64,000 nucleotides of DNA from Enterococcus mundtii (GTDB taxonomy: Bacteria; Bacillota; Bacilli; Lactobacillales; Enterococcaceae). Positions 9,296 to 20,685 of the stretch are shown here, in pieces; the first letter of the stretch is position 1, and each line of letters starts with the position of its first letter. The translations under genes and the position numbers were made by a program. The DNA lies in assembly GCF_013394305.1 (NCBI RefSeq), contig NZ_AP019810.1, positions 1,929,501 through 1,993,500 on the forward strand, written 5' to 3'. The notes beneath the pieces are model-generated. The model was given only the letters and a program-made list of their open reading frames with translations. It did no database searches and was not told where the DNA came from.

Positions 9296-9382
9296 GGCAT
9301 GTGACTGGTAAAGCAGGCAGGACCTAAAGAAAGACACACAAAGAATCCTTTGTTGTTATTTCTTATGGTCTTGCCTGCTTTT
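9296..9382 (+). promoter_or_regulatory. ribonucleic antiterminator (RAT) overlapping an intrinsic terminator
   Basis: The leader from about 9296 reads ggcatgtgactggtaaagc and continues gcaggacctaaa, a close match to the LicT/BglG-type RAT consensus. The 3' half of the RAT (aaagcaggcaggacc, 9310-9324) is also the left arm of a hairpin whose right arm is ggtcttgcctgctttt at 9367-9382, followed by a T-rich stretch. The two structures exclude each other, as in B. subtilis bglP. Binding of the antiterminator encoded at 12819-13658 should let transcription pass into the PTS gene. Confidence 0.85.
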
Positions 9383-9434
9383 TTCTTTTTTGTCTGCGCA
9401 GCGAAAAAGAAAAACGAAAGAAGGAGTGGAAAAA

Positions 9435-12768
<3,334 letters not shown>

Positions 12769-12818
12769 AGGAACTGTTCGATGCGCTCAAGGAGTAACCA
12801 TGAGCGAAGGAGGATATC

Positions 12819-13658
12819 ATGAGGAAAATACTAAAGGTGCTTAACTCCAGTGTGGTATTGATCGACAGCAATCAGCAAAAAATGATTGCTTTAGGAAAAG
12901 GGATCGGTTTTGGCAAAAAGCCCGGTGAGATCATCTCGGATGATTCGATTGATGAGATCTATCTGCCCTATGATGAAGGCAAAGCCATGCAATTATTGGA
13001 TTTGATCAAAGAGGTTCCTTTGACCTATTTTGAATTAACGAAAGCAATGGTCTCCAGTATGGAGAAACGACTAGGGAAACGGTTAAACTCTAGTATTTAT
13101 TTAACATTACCTGATCATTTACATTTTTCAGTTGAACGTATGGCCAAAGGAATCATCATCACCAATCGGTTATATTGGGAGATCAAGAATTACTATCCGG
13201 AAGAATATCAAGCAGCGGAGCAAGCGCTAATGATCTTCAATGAAAAATCCGATGTCGAGTTACCCATTGAAGAAGCGGCAAATATCGCCTTTCATGTCAT
13301 TAATTCATTGTCTCAAGAAAGTCAGGGAACCGATAGTATGAAGCAAGCGAAAATGATTGGTGGCATCGTCAACTTAGTAAAATATTCGATTCGAATCGAC
13401 ATTGCTCCAGACTCGATCCATTATAGTCGTTTTATTACTCATGTTCGTTTTTTCGTTGAACGGTTGTTTGCGAATAAAATGCTGGATGGACAAGATGATG
13501 GGCTATATCAGCAAATGTGTACCTTGTATCCATTGGCGATGGAAAATGCAGACAAAGTAAGGCAGTATATCCAGAAAATGATCCAACAGGAAATCACGAA
13601 AGAGGAAGTTACCTATCTAGGTGTGCATATCAATCGATTGATGCGGCACCCTGATTGA
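12819..13658 (+). CDS. licT: transcription antiterminator LicT/BglG
   Basis: 279 residues with the three-part BglG layout: RNA-binding CAT domain about 1-55 (KILNSSVVLI, then GKGIGFGKKPGEII), PRD1 about 65-170 (with LPDHLHFSVERMAKG, carrying the PRD1 histidine) and PRD2 about 171-279 (IHYSRFITHVRFFVERL). Phosphorylation of PRD histidines by the PTS sets activity. Its target is almost certainly the RAT at 9296 in front of its own operon. aaggagg sits 6 nt before the ATG. A terminator follows 30 nt after the stop. Confidence 0.93.
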   Translation: MRKILKVLNSSVVLIDSNQQKMIALGKGIGFGKKPGEIISDDSIDEIYLPYDEGKAMQLLDLIKEVPLTYFELTKAMVSSMEKRLGKRLNSSIYLTLPDHLHFSVERMAKGIIITNRLYWEIKNYYPEEYQAAEQALMIFNEKSDVELPIEEAANIAFHVINSLSQESQGTDSMKQAKMIGGIVNLVKYSIRIDIAPDSIHYSRFITHVRFFVERLFANKMLDGQDDGLYQQMCTLYPLAMENADKVRQYIQKMIQQEITKEEVTYLGVHINRLMRHPD

Positions 13659-13687
13659 AAAAAATAGACAAGATTGCGTAATGAATA

Positions 13688-13727
13688 GCAGCAAGCCAGT
13701 GATCCTTTCTGGTAGCTGCTTTTTTTT
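13688..13727 (+). terminator. intrinsic terminator of the bgl operon
   Basis: agcagcaagccag and ctggtagctgct form a stem around a short loop, followed by eight T residues. Confidence 0.85.
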
Positions 13728-13911
13728 AAAACAAATAGGAGGAATAGGATTTTTTAGCGAAATATATGTTTATAAAGTACCAGATAACCTGTTTTTTGGA
13801 TCGGATCGTGTGGTAGTTCACAATTGTATCTGATTAGTTATATAACGTAGTTGATTTGAAAATTAACAAAAATAATCGAGGTTATATTAAAAAAACGGGT
13901 TGTTTTTAGTG

Positions 13912-14163
13912 TATAATACTCCTTAGTGTCGTACGACAACCCATCTACTAGGGCTTAAAATGGATAGATAACGCTTACGTTTGTGAGTAATCAATCAGGC
14001 TATTTGAAATAAATCAAAGGAAATGGGAAAATGAGTCAAGTAAAATAGTTTTTCAAGCGAATGATCAGTCATAACTAGTGGACATTGTGAATGATTGAAT
14101 GATCGTGAGAGGAATTATTTGCTTATTCGTCGTATAACCAAATTAAAGGGGGAGAACAAAGAA
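13912..14163 (+). promoter_or_regulatory. long 5' leader of the panE-like/EIIC operon
   Basis: A perfect TATAAT at 13912-13917 is the best promoter element here, but no convincing -35 was found 16-18 nt upstream. If transcription starts near 13924, the leader before the ATG at 14164 is about 240 nt, long for this organism. It contains a gtcgtacgac palindrome just after the presumed start and later GC-poor segments, with no ORF having a ribosome site. It does not match a riboswitch class known to me. The stretch 13728-13911 holds nothing else I recognise. Confidence 0.35.
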
Positions 14164-15102
14164 ATGAAGATAGCAATTGCTGGTGCAGGTGCAATGGGGA
14201 GTCGGTTTGGACTCATGTTGCAAAAAGGTGGAAATGACGTGACATTGATCGATGGTTGGAAAGACCATGTAGAAGCGATCAAAGAAAACGGATTGAAAGC
14301 TAACTTTAACGGTGAGGACATCGTTGTCGATATCCCAGTCGTTCTTCAATCAGAGATCAATGACGTAGAAAAAGTTGATTTGATCGTCTTATTCACGAAA
14401 GCAATGCAACTAGAAAAAATGTTGGAAGATATCCGTCCAATGATCAAAGATGAGACAAAAGTTCTTTGTTTATTGAATGGAATCGGCCATGAAGATATTA
14501 TTGAAAAATTTGTACCAATGAAAAATATTTTTATTGGTAATACAATGTGGACGGCAGGCTTAGAAGGTCCTGGACGTGTGAAATTATTCGGTAGTGGTTC
14601 AGTAGAACTACAAAACTTAGGAGACGGTCAAGAAGAAGCTGCGAAAGAATTGGCAGAAACTTTAGCTGACTCTGGTTTGAATGCGAAGTATTCAAGTAAT
14701 ATCCATTACTCGATCTATCGTAAAGCTTGTGTCAATGGCACGATGAACGGCTTATGTACGATTTTAGACGTGAATATGGCAGGACTTGGTCGTACTTCTA
14801 CAGCTCATGATATGGTTGTTGCTATCGTAAATGAATTTGGTCAAGTAGCAAAAGCCGAAAATATTGATTTAGATGTGGAAGAAGCAGTCGCCCACTGTGA
14901 AACTTGCTTTGATCCTGAAACGATCGGTATGCACTTCCCATCAATGCATCAAGATTTGATCAAAAACAACCGTTTGACAGAAATCGACTATATCAACGGA
15001 GCGATTTCACGTAAAGGAAAGAAATACGGGATCGCTACGCCTTACTGTGACTTTTTGACAGCGCTCGTGCATGCAAAAGAACAGATTTTAGAGGCGAAAT
15101 AG
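14164..15102 (+). CDS. ketopantoate reductase family protein (2-dehydropantoate 2-reductase)
   Basis: 312 residues. The N-terminal Rossmann motif is IAGAGAMGSRFG (residues 5-16), followed by the ApbA/PanE pattern VDLIVLFTKAMQLE about 75-88 and LCLLNGIGHED about 102-112. The C-terminal ApbA_C domain contains NIHYSIYRKACVNGTMNGLC with the conserved Lys and Asn. The family reduces 2-dehydropantoate to pantoate with NADPH in coenzyme A synthesis. No panB or panC is nearby; instead a PTS-like EIIC gene follows 13 nt downstream, so a role outside classical pantothenate synthesis is possible. The start at 14164 follows gggggag; an in-frame codon at 14095 has no ribosome site. Confidence 0.85.
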   Translation: MKIAIAGAGAMGSRFGLMLQKGGNDVTLIDGWKDHVEAIKENGLKANFNGEDIVVDIPVVLQSEINDVEKVDLIVLFTKAMQLEKMLEDIRPMIKDETKVLCLLNGIGHEDIIEKFVPMKNIFIGNTMWTAGLEGPGRVKLFGSGSVELQNLGDGQEEAAKELAETLADSGLNAKYSSNIHYSIYRKACVNGTMNGLCTILDVNMAGLGRTSTAHDMVVAIVNEFGQVAKAENIDLDVEEAVAHCETCFDPETIGMHFPSMHQDLIKNNRLTEIDYINGAISRKGKKYGIATPYCDFLTALVHAKEQILEAK

Positions 15103-15115
15103 GAGGAACAAATAA

Positions 15116-16168
15116 ATGGATACGACGAATAAATTAACGCCAAGAATTTTTTTGAACAAAGTATTAGCTGGAACAGCAACAGGGATCATCGTAGGACTGA
15201 TTCCAAATGCTGTTTTAGGAGCTATTTTAAAGTATTTCAGTGAATATCCTGTTGCTGTGACGATCGCACAACTAGCTGTGATCTTCCAATTAGCGACACC
15301 GTTGATCATTGGTGGTTTAATCGGGTTACAATTTGGGTTTAATCCGATGCAAATGATGGTAGTAGCTGGTGCTGCATTTGTCGGCTCTGGTGTTGTCCGC
15401 TTTATGCCAGACCTTGGTGAAGCAGGAGTATATGTAGGGGCAGGTACAGGAGATATCATCAATACGATGATCACTGCAGCGATTGCTGTTGGTCTGATCC
15501 TATTGATCGGTGACCGCTTTGGCTCAGTCGCAATCGTATTGACACCAATCGTAGTCGGTGTGGGCGCAGGTCTTATTGGGTTTTATTTATTCCCTTATGT
15601 GACAGCGATCACCTCTGCAATTGGTGAAGGTATCAATAACTTTACGACATTGCAACCTATTTTGATGTCTATTTTGATCGGTTGTTCATTTGCCTTTTTG
15701 ATCATTTCACCGATTTCAACAGTTGCGATTGGTTTAGCGATCCAATTGGATGGAGTTTCTGCAGGAGCTGCTGCTATGGGTGTTGCAGCCACAACATTTG
15801 TGTTGATCGTCAATTCTTGGCGTTTCAATAAATCAGGTGTCACGATCGCGATTGCGTTAGGTGCGATGAAGATGATGATGCCGAACTTATTCCGTAAACC
15901 GATCATCTTGCTTCCATGTTTAGTAAGTGCGGTTATCACAGCGATACCTGTCGCACTTTTCTCTGTATCAGGAACACCAGCTTCTGCGGGCTTTGGGATC
16001 GTAGGTTTAGTTGGCCCTCTTGCTTCATTAGATGCTGGACTAAATATCGTGATGGTGTTGATTTGTTGGTTCGTCGTACCAGTCGCGGCTGCTTTATTTA
16101 CGCAATTGGTATTTGAAAAAGTCTTGAAACTTTACGACCGGGAAGAAGTCTTCAAATTCTTAGGTTGA
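15116..16168 (+). CDS. PTS EIIC_2/PfoR-like membrane protein
   Basis: 350 residues, strongly hydrophobic, with 8-10 predicted membrane helices and glycine-rich turns (GAAFVGSGVVRF, GTPASAGFGIVGLVGP). The pattern fits the PTS_EIIC_2 family (PF13303), which includes PfoR of Clostridium perfringens. No IIA or IIB domain is present here or next to it, so phosphotransfer by this protein alone is doubtful. aggagg lies 8 nt before the start, and coupling with the ketopantoate reductase gene suggests transport of, or regulation by, a related carboxylate. Substrate unknown. Confidence 0.75.
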   Translation: MDTTNKLTPRIFLNKVLAGTATGIIVGLIPNAVLGAILKYFSEYPVAVTIAQLAVIFQLATPLIIGGLIGLQFGFNPMQMMVVAGAAFVGSGVVRFMPDLGEAGVYVGAGTGDIINTMITAAIAVGLILLIGDRFGSVAIVLTPIVVGVGAGLIGFYLFPYVTAITSAIGEGINNFTTLQPILMSILIGCSFAFLIISPISTVAIGLAIQLDGVSAGAAAMGVAATTFVLIVNSWRFNKSGVTIAIALGAMKMMMPNLFRKPIILLPCLVSAVITAIPVALFSVSGTPASAGFGIVGLVGPLASLDAGLNIVMVLICWFVVPVAAALFTQLVFEKVLKLYDREEVFKFLG

Positions 16169-16183
16169 TCAAAATTATAAAAG

Positions 16184-16228
16184 AAAAAAACGCAAAACAG
16201 AGAAATCTCTGGATTGCGTTTTTTTTTT
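16184..16228 (+). terminator. intrinsic terminator after the PfoR-like gene
   Basis: The stem acgcaa/ttgcgt, with an inner cagaga/tctctg pairing, is followed by a run of about ten T residues. Confidence 0.8.
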
Positions 16229-16306
16229 GAGAAGAAGATGGTGTTATCTGCTATACTGACACTAAATGAAAACAATGGATCATTTGATCCAATAGAAGGA
16301 GAATAC

Positions 16307-17044
16307 ATGAGAAATATAAAATTAACGATCGAATATGATGGAAAAAGATATTCTGGTTGGCAGCGACTTGGTAATGATGAAAAAACGATCCAAGGAAAAA
16401 TCGAAGCGATCATTTCGCAAATGACCGGGGAAACGATTGAGATTATCGGTTCTGGCCGAACAGACGCTGGAACACACGCCAGAGGTCAAGTAGCTAATTT
16501 CAAAACAGCTAGTACAATGAGTCGAATGGAGATGCTGGATTTTCTTAATCGTTATTTGCCAAGAGATATTGTGGTAAAAAAAGTGGAAGAAGTACCTGAA
16601 CGTTTTCATGCTAGATATAATGCAAAAGGGAAAAAATATAGTTACTACGTTTGGAATGCTCCAATTCCAACAGTGTTTGAAAGAAACCATAGTTTTGATT
16701 ATCCGAAGGCACTTGATTTGGAGAAAATGGAAGAAGCTTGTCGGAAACTAGAAGGAAAACATGATTTTATTGGATTTTCAGCATTGAAAAAAACAAAAAA
16801 ATCAACAGTACGTACAATTGAAAAATTATCGGTCCAACAAGAAGGTAATATGCTTCATTTTACATTTGTAGGGGATGGTTTTTTGTATAAAATGGTACGG
16901 ATCTTAATGGGAACGATTTTAGATATTGGTTCAGGTAAAGCTGATTTATCTTTGATCGATACGATTTTTGAAACGAAAGTCAGACAGCAAGCAGGCGAGA
17001 CAGTTCCCGCACATGCGCTTTTTCTAGATGAAGTGTATTATTAA
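16307..17044 (+). CDS. truA: tRNA pseudouridine(38-40) synthase TruA
   Basis: 245 residues, the normal length. The catalytic aspartate is D53 in GSGRTDAGTHARGQ, and the family segments FHARYNAKGKKYSYYVWN (about 105-122) and FVGDGFLYKMVRILMG (about 187-202) are present. It converts uridines 38-40 in the anticodon arm of many tRNAs to pseudouridine. The ATG at 16307 follows agaaggag by 6 nt; an in-frame codon at 16214 lies within the preceding terminator T-run and is rejected. It appears to be a single-gene unit here. Confidence 0.95.
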   Translation: MRNIKLTIEYDGKRYSGWQRLGNDEKTIQGKIEAIISQMTGETIEIIGSGRTDAGTHARGQVANFKTASTMSRMEMLDFLNRYLPRDIVVKKVEEVPERFHARYNAKGKKYSYYVWNAPIPTVFERNHSFDYPKALDLEKMEEACRKLEGKHDFIGFSALKKTKKSTVRTIEKLSVQQEGNMLHFTFVGDGFLYKMVRILMGTILDIGSGKADLSLIDTIFETKVRQQAGETVPAHALFLDEVYY

Positions 17045-17142
17045 GGGATGTTAAATGATTCAAAGAAAATAGGGGAAAAGCAATCTCAGCTTTTTCCTGT
17101 TTCCTTGGATCGGCAGTGGACACTTTGGGAGGGGGAGACCCG

Positions 17143-17961
17143 ATGAAGAAAGAGGAAGAAATCACCACTCTCTACAATTTGATTTTAAACCCAAACACGC
17201 GAGACTGGGAGCGACAACAACTAATGACAGCGAAAGAAGAGTTAGCAACTTCTGTTTCTCTAAAAGAGGTACTTGAAAAGTTGGAAGTTTCTTTGCGACC
17301 ATTGGCTTTACGACAAAATCTAACTCCAGATGTCATGGATTTCTATTTGCAAATGGTCGGCGATCCGTTAGGGGAAGCGCGGTATGATTTTTCTAAACAC
17401 GAACTGACAGATCCGACAGTTCAAGAACGAGCAGTGTTTGCTGGCGGTTGTTTTTGGTGTATGGTAGAGCCTTTTGAGAAAAAAGCAGGAATTATTTCTG
17501 TGATGTCTGGATACACAGGCGGGCAGTTTGATTCCCCTAATTATGACCAAGTCAGTGGCGGCTATACCGGTCATGTGGAAGCAGTGGAGATCATATTTGA
17601 TAAGCGATTGATCAGTTATCAAGAGCTAGTCGAGATTTACTGGCAAGTAACGGACCCGACGGATGAATTTGGACAATTCCAAGACCGCGGAGAACAATAT
17701 CGTCCAATCATTTTTGTTCAAAATGAAGAGCAACAAAAAACTGCTGAAGCGTCGAAACGAGCATTAAGCGCATCAGGTCGCTACAGAAAACCGATAGTTA
17801 CGGCTATTTTACCAGCGACAGCTTTTTGGCCGGCAGAAAATTACCATCAGCAATTTTATCGGAAGCAACCAAAACGTTACAAAAAAATAAAACAAACTCG
17901 TCGTCAATTAGCATTTTTGCAAAAAATGACTACCAATTGGGGAAAAAAAGCGAAGAACTAA
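17143..17961 (+). CDS. msrA: peptide-methionine (S)-S-oxide reductase MsrA with N-terminal extension
   Basis: 272 residues. The catalytic domain begins about residue 95 ([17 protein letters not shown], catalytic Cys103) and has the family segments [21 protein letters not shown] and DRGEQYRP. Reduction of methionine S-sulfoxide in proteins is the expected role. The first ~90 residues form a helical, charged extension ([20 protein letters not shown]...) seen in some lactic acid bacterial MsrA proteins. The C-terminus is Lys-rich and carries no further cysteine, so the resolving cysteine pattern is unusual. The ATG at 17143 follows gggagggggag. Confidence 0.92.
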   Translation: MKKEEEITTLYNLILNPNTRDWERQQLMTAKEELATSVSLKEVLEKLEVSLRPLALRQNLTPDVMDFYLQMVGDPLGEARYDFSKHELTDPTVQERAVFAGGCFWCMVEPFEKKAGIISVMSGYTGGQFDSPNYDQVSGGYTGHVEAVEIIFDKRLISYQELVEIYWQVTDPTDEFGQFQDRGEQYRPIIFVQNEEQQKTAEASKRALSASGRYRKPIVTAILPATAFWPAENYHQQFYRKQPKRYKKIKQTRRQLAFLQKMTTNWGKKAKN

Positions 17962-18090
17962 AACAAGCAACATAATTTTGGTAGCGTTTTCTATTGAAGA
18001 GATATAAATTTGAAAGTAATCTATGGGGACTTGAAATAGAGATGGCTAAAAAATCTTGGTCAGTAGTCATCTGCTATCCTTGAAAATGAA

Positions 18091-18146
18091 AAACGGCATT
18101 CCAGAAGTAACTCTTTATTTTTTTGGAGTGGAAGACTTCTGTGATA
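18091..18146. repeat. short intergenic palindrome, copy D of a dispersed element
   Basis: acggcattccagaagtaact at the left and the facing gaagacttctg form an imperfect inverted repeat around a T-rich loop. The left half matches acggcagggacagaagtaac at 19252, so both belong to one small repeat family. It lies just upstream of the aldo/keto reductase gene. Confidence 0.45.
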
Positions 18147-18170
18147 ATCATAAAATAAGGAGTGAATGAA

Positions 18171-19166
18171 ATGTATGTAGCTGATAAAACGCGTTATGAA
18201 AACATGGAGTATCGTAAAAGCGGTCAATCTGGATTAAAACTGCCTTTACTTTCCTTAGGATTATGGCAAAATTTTGGGGAATATGATCCCATCAGTAATC
18301 AGCGGGAAATTTTAAAGGGGGCTTTTGATTTAGGCATCACCCATTTTGATCTAGCCAATAATTATGGTGGACCTGCTGGAGCAGCTGAAACAAACTTTGG
18401 ACGACTTTTTAAAGAGGATCTCAAACCCTATCGAGATGAACTGATTATCTCTAGTAAAGCAGGCTATTATATGTGGGATGGGCCTTACGGCAATGGGGGG
18501 TCTCGTAAGTCGATCATTGCCAGTTGTGACCAGAGTTTGAAACGTATGGGTTTGGACTATGTGGATATTTTCTATCATCATCGTCCAGATCCTGAAACGC
18601 CTTTGGAAGAAACCGCAGAGGCATTGATGCAATTAGTTCGACAAGGAAAGGCCCTTTATATCGGTATCTCTAACTACAATGGGGCGGACACGCAGAAAAT
18701 GGCGGAAATTTTACGCAAAAAAGATGCGCCCTTCGTGATCCATCAAATGCGTTACAATCTGTTCTCAAGAGAATTGCTTGAGACGGACTTAGCACCTGTC
18801 CTTGCTGAAAATGGACTAGGTGCAATCACGTTTAGTCCATTAGCACAAGGCTTGTTAACGAATCGCTACTTACATGGTATTCCTGAAGAATCACGTGCGC
18901 ATCGAAAAGAAATCCCTTTTCTTTCAGAAGAACAGATTGCACCGACACTACGTAAAATTACACAGTTACAGGAAGTGGCGGAAGCGAGAGGACAAACATT
19001 GGCTCAGATGGCATTGGCGTGGAATGTGCGACAACCATCAGTGACAAGTGTTTTAGTCGGTGCTAGCCGTTTGAGTCAGTTGCAGGAAAGTGTCAAAATG
19101 AAAGATAATCTCGTCTTTGCACCAGAAGAACTAGCAACGATCGAAACGATTTTGGCAGAAAATTAA
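18171..19166 (+). CDS. aldo/keto reductase, YghZ-type
   Basis: 331 residues with the TIM-barrel pattern of the AKR14/YghZ group (L-glyceraldehyde-3-phosphate reductase type). Visible are GLWQNFG near residue 25, FDLANNYGGPAGAAE (catalytic Asp and Tyr, about 58-72), SSKAGYYMWDGPYG (catalytic Lys about 102), YHHRPDPETPLEET and the cofactor-end GASRLSQLQESV. It reduces small aldehydes with NADPH; the physiological substrate is not shown. aaggag lies 8 nt before the ATG at 18171; an in-frame GTG at 18162 overlaps that ribosome site. It is monocistronic by position. Confidence 0.9.
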   Translation: MYVADKTRYENMEYRKSGQSGLKLPLLSLGLWQNFGEYDPISNQREILKGAFDLGITHFDLANNYGGPAGAAETNFGRLFKEDLKPYRDELIISSKAGYYMWDGPYGNGGSRKSIIASCDQSLKRMGLDYVDIFYHHRPDPETPLEETAEALMQLVRQGKALYIGISNYNGADTQKMAEILRKKDAPFVIHQMRYNLFSRELLETDLAPVLAENGLGAITFSPLAQGLLTNRYLHGIPEESRAHRKEIPFLSEEQIAPTLRKITQLQEVAEARGQTLAQMALAWNVRQPSVTSVLVGASRLSQLQESVKMKDNLVFAPEELATIETILAEN

Positions 19167-19251
19167 CGTGTGAGAAAATCACGTTGAAGTGGATACAACA
19201 AAAGCAAGCGTGTCTGGGGGATTAGTCCTCATGCATATTCTAAAACCGAAT

Positions 19252-19366
19252 AAACGGCAGGGACAGAAGTAACCTCTTCGGAAATAAGGCGCCAGCCACG
19301 AAAATTTGTAGAACAATTTTCGTGGCTGGCGCCTTATTTATCGAGGCTGAATACTTCTGTTCCGAC
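19252..19366. repeat. long palindromic intergenic repeat, copy C
   Basis: The core is a perfect 25-bp inverted repeat, 19282-19306 and 19315-19339, with an 8-nt loop; the arm contains aaggcgccagccacg. Outer flanks (acagaagtaacctctt and gaatacttctgttcc) pair imperfectly, giving a hairpin of over 100 nt. It lies between the aldo/keto reductase gene and a wrecked region. It may act as a bidirectional terminator or be a MITE-like element; no ORF is inside. Confidence 0.6.
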
Positions 19367-19675
19367 CTCCTCTTGCTTATGCTATCATATCTTGTGTTTG
19401 AGAGGTGATGTAGAGACAGACGGCGTAGCTTGTTTTTCTTCATTTTTACTTGGTACAATAGCTTACCTTCTTGTTCTTCTAAAGTGAAGGTTTTATCGTC
19501 TTGCTTTTTTGTTCCTTTTCTATTTGTTTCAAATTCGTTTCCGACGCAGCAGAAAGAGCCTTAACATACAAAATACGTCTATCCTCTCCGGTTTGTATTA
19601 AAGATTCGGGGGACGAGTAGCTATCGGTTCCTGTTTTGTTTTCTGACACTATGGCTGTTTCTAGCGTTAGCTCAC

Positions 19676-20035
19676 TTATTTTTTTTGTGAATGGTTCATT
19701 TGCGCAACTACTTCTGGACTCAGCCAAAAAATCTCTGTAGGAGAATGTGGCTCGTTTCCCAAATGCAAGGTCAGTTCATTGTTATGTACTTTTATAGAAT
19801 CTCCTGGGATTCCGATGATTCTTTTAATGATTTCATCCGTAGAGGATCGCTGAATAGCGATGATGATATAACGTGTGAGTGCCGAAAACTTGTCTACGAT
19901 CACAATATTGCCGTTGGCTAAATTGATGTTCTAGTAACTTGACGAAAGTGATAGCGATGAAGTGAATAAGTAAAAACGACACATAAAAGCAGCCATATTA
20001 AGATATATGGCCCTTTCTTTTTTTGAAGTTGACCA
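19676..20035 (-). pseudogene. decayed signal peptidase I
   Basis: Read on the minus strand, KKGPYILIWLLLCVVF (a single N-terminal membrane helix) is followed after a one-base frame change by LANGNIVIVDKFSALTRY and IIKRIIGIPGDSIKV. These are the regions around the catalytic Ser/Lys and the GDxxxVKRVIGxPGD box of type I signal peptidases. A stop and a frameshift separate the two parts near 19920, and the C-terminal GDNR box is missing, so this is a pseudogene. An unrecognised frame of 82 codons overlaps and extends to 19479; it may be further decay product. Confidence 0.55.
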
Positions 20036-20090
20036 TTTCCCAGGTATACAAGAAAACAATCCCCTTTTTTTACTTGAATGGTCCTGTTAG

Positions 20091-20231
20091 TTATTCCAAA
20101 CGATTTTTTGGTTCTTTGACCTGTTCAACAAACTCGAGAATGGTCTGATGGGCATTTATTCGCGCATTTTCTAGTTCAAATAGTATGTAGACGCAAAAGG
20201 TCAATGCAATAGTTAGCAAACTGTTGATGAT
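20091..20231 (-). pseudogene. C-terminal-less membrane protein fragment
   Basis: The minus strand encodes SLLTIALTFCVYILFELENA followed by RINAHQTILEFVEQVKEP and a stop at 20091. One membrane helix is followed by a charged helix, as at the N-terminus of sortases or similar anchored enzymes. No start codon with a ribosome site is visible. It sits just upstream of the decayed signal peptidase, so both may be remains of one surface-protein locus. Assignment is tentative. Confidence 0.3.
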
Positions 20232-20261
20232 CAAAAGTTAAAAAAATGGTTTTTTCAATAA

Positions 20262-20429
20262 TTTCAGTTTATAAATACTGATTTTTTAGATAAAATCGTA
20301 TGGGCTTACAAACGACAAAAATTTGAAGTCTTGGCAAAAAAACGTGTTACTTCTATAGAAGTGTTACAAGAATTGAAATTTATGAGAAGAATCGATGCGA
20401 TTGAATCAAAAAATCAATCAACGAAGTAA
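20262..20429 (+). pseudogene. orphan coding fragment without a start
   Basis: An open stretch between stops encodes LDKIVWAYKRQKFEVLAKK followed by VTSIEVLQELKFMRR and IDAIESKN. The composition looks protein-like (amphipathic, Lys/Glu-rich), but no start codon or ribosome site precedes it. No family recognised. A perfect 9-bp inverted repeat (ctaccaagt/acttggtag, 20468-20505) follows and may terminate it. Confidence 0.25.
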
Positions 20430-20530
20430 CTACTTGTTGATTAATTCTAGCAAGCAATCATTGAAATCTACCAAGTGAGGAGCAGACTTACTTTTTACTT
20501 GGTAGTTTCTGGTGTTCCATTCTTTTTTTT

Positions 20531-20550
20531 GCACACTAAAAATAGTGTGC
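20531..20550. promoter_or_regulatory. palindromic upstream activating site
   Basis: gcacactaaaaatagtgtgc is a perfect inverted repeat with 8-bp arms. It lies about 80 nt upstream of the -24 element, the usual place for a LevR-type sigma-54 activator site. A half-site, agagtgtgt, follows at about 20563. Confidence 0.65.
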
Positions 20551-20628
20551 GATAGAAAAATTAGAGTGTGTTTGATAAAAAACAACATGAAAACCCTTTT
20601 ATATCAAAGTGGTAAAGCGATTTCAAAG

Positions 20629-20645
20629 TTGGCACGATACTTGCA
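20629..20645 (+). promoter_or_regulatory. sigma-54 (-24/-12) promoter of the cellobiose-type PTS operon
   Basis: ttggcacgatacttgca matches the consensus TGGCACG-N4-TTGCW perfectly. It sits about 40 nt before the IIB start codon. A cre-like sequence with two mismatches (gtaaagcgatttca, 20612-20625) lies directly upstream and may add CcpA control. Confidence 0.88.
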
Positions 20646-20685
20646 TTATATAAAAATGTAAGAAGAAGAAAAGGAAGTGTTCAAA

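Noticed and set aside
13960-13975. cre-like site in the leader before the ketopantoate reductase gene
   Set aside because: Three mismatches to the CcpA consensus, too weak to claim.
15595-15939. 114-codon frame opposite the PfoR-like gene
   Set aside because: Antisense shadow; composition mirrors the membrane protein's codon pattern.
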